A stretch of DNA of 57,312 bases, taken from contig JACQYL010000046.1 of NCBI GenBank assembly GCA_016208165.1, positions 1-57,312 of the forward strand, given 5' to 3'. Each line of letters starts with the position of its first letter. The stretch's first letter is position 1. Positions 56,409 through 57,312 of this stretch are shown here, one piece after another. A program made the position numbers and the translations under genes. The notes beneath the pieces are model-generated. The model was not told where the DNA came from. It worked only from the letters and a program-made list of their open reading frames with translations, and did not search any database. This DNA is from Deltaproteobacteria bacterium (GTDB taxonomy: Bacteria > Desulfobacterota > Desulfarculia > JACQYL01).

Positions 56409-57312
56409 GAACCCTCGATCGGTGAATCCGTTGATTCACCTCCGTGATTTTGGCATTTCATGAAAACCACTCCGAGCGGAGGAAGCGTCAGGTTCAGGGA
56501 AAAGGGAAGGCCATGAAAGGATATGGGAGAGGCCTCGATGCCTCCCAGATTGCCTTGCCCGCTTCCCCCGTAGTCCTTGGCGTCACTGTTTAGGGCTTCG
56601 CCCCAGAATCCGCCTTTGGGAGCGCCTACGCGGTAATTGTGGCGGGGAACGGGTGTAAAATTGAAGGCAATAACCAGGACGTCTTCTCCTGAACGGCCCA
56701 TACGCATCATGCTGAGCGTGCTCTGCTGCGAGTCGTTGCAATCGATCCACTGAAATCCCGAAGGATTGAAATCCAACTCGTGGAGGGCAGGTTCGGTCGT
56801 GTAGATGCGGTTCAGATCCTCGACCCATCGCTGAACGCCCCTGTGAAAGGGCTGATCGAGCAAGCTCCAGTCCAAGCCCGTCTCATGATACCATTCGTCC
56901 CATACGCCGAACTCGCCGCCCATGAACAGCAGCTTTTTGGCCGGCTGGGCATACATGTATCCGAACAGCAGCCGCAGATTGGCGAACTTCCGCCATTCAT
57001 CTCCGGGCATTTTCCGCAAAAGGGAGCCTTTGCCGTAGACCACCTCATCATGCGAGAGGGGGAGAACGAAGTTTTCTTGAAAGGCGTAAATCATGCGGAA
57101 AGTCAATTTGTTGTGGTGATAGGTTCGGTAAATGGGGTCCTTTGGCATGTATTCCAACGTGTCGTGCATCCAGCCCATGTCCCACTTCATCCCGAAACCG
57201 AGGCCGCCCACATAATTGGGCCGCGATACCATGGGCCAGGCTGTGGACTCCTCTGCCATGGTTTGAACATCCGGAAAGCTCTTGTATACCTCTTCGTTAA
57301 AGCGCCGTAAGA
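56405..57312 (-). CDS. glgB: 1,4-alpha-glucan branching enzyme, C-terminal part (runs off window)
   Basis: The visible 302 codons cover the end of the GH13 catalytic barrel and the C-terminal all-beta domain. [26 protein letters not shown] leads into [20 protein letters not shown], and [24 protein letters not shown] holds the third catalytic Asp region. The enzyme makes alpha-1,6 branches in glycogen. The gene continues past the end of the window at 57312, so its start is not seen. The last dozen residues ([14 protein letters not shown]) are unlike other family ends and run into the channel fragment, suggesting a rearranged 3' end. Confidence 0.92.
   Translation of the reverse strand, partial: LRRFNEEVYKSFPDVQTMAEESTAWPMVSRPNYVGGLGFGMKWDMGWMHDTLEYMPKDPIYRTYHHNKLTFRMIYAFQENFVLPLSHDEVVYGKGSLLRKMPGDEWRKFANLRLLFGYMYAQPAKKLLFMGGEFGVWDEWYHETGLDWSLLDQPFHRGVQRWVEDLNRIYTTEPALHELDFNPSGFQWIDCNDSQQSTLSMMRMGRSGEDVLVIAFNFTPVPRHNYRVGAPKGGFWGEALNSDAKDYGGSGQGNLGGIEASPISFHGLPFSLNLTLPPLGVVFMKCQNHGGESTDSPIEGS

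Overview
This window looks like a chromosomal segment of a GC-rich anaerobic delta-proteobacterium (Desulfobacterota). I infer this from a 2-hydroxyacyl-CoA dehydratase subunit, a GEGP-type diheme cytochrome, acyl-CoA dehydrogenase and ligase genes, a molybdopterin oxidoreductase, PocR/PAS hybrid kinases, a rubredoxin-linked metallo-hydrolase and an apparent selenoprotein. No rRNA or species marker is present, so the genus is open.

Most striking is 19445..20152. It reads as one 235-codon homologue of organomercurial lyase (MerB) interrupted by two in-frame UGA codons (91 and 156). By alignment from memory, these fall on the two catalytic cysteines of MerB (Cys96 and Cys159). Each UGA is followed at SECIS distance by a hairpin, the second a perfect 7-bp stem with a GGUC loop. 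The simplest reading is a MerB-like protein with two selenocysteines. A molybdopterin oxidoreductase is transcribed divergently from it.

Layout. 1-3120: 2-hydroxyacyl-CoA dehydratase-type subunit, glycolipid-binding-fold protein, rubredoxin/metallo-beta-lactamase protein. 3715-9161: an accessory-looking block with an HD-domain + Hsp90-type ATPase protein, a two-TM protein and a small Cys/His protein, next to tRNA-Ala(CGC). 9337-12451: diheme protein and a decayed phosphate-porin gene. 12911-15931: a palindrome-bounded repeat, isovaleryl-CoA-dehydrogenase-type enzyme and acyl-CoA ligase. 15967-20152: MASE2-GGDEF cyclase, molybdopterin oxidoreductase, double-UGA MerB homologue. 20428-26294: two hybrid histidine kinases. 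26403-33640: operon dedA - mprF - acvB-like - glgP, combining lysyl-lipid metabolism with glucan phosphorolysis. 34063-38360: RND pump and adaptor. 38899-43230: glucosidase-type protein, GT4 glycosyltransferase, VTT membrane protein.

44337-57312 is a stress and maintenance neighbourhood: a Lon-like protease coupled to a two-domain Usp, a BON/DUF1207 outer-membrane protein, a DksA-zinc-finger/BON fusion, a thiamine-binding-type protein, an Mth938-type protein, a baeRF protein and an HPF/cold-shock fusion. It ends in decayed genes (GT20 with two stops, a bare MscS C-terminus) and glycogen branching enzyme running off the edge. Decay is also seen in the porin, and less certainly in the DUF72 gene and a P-type ATPase tail.
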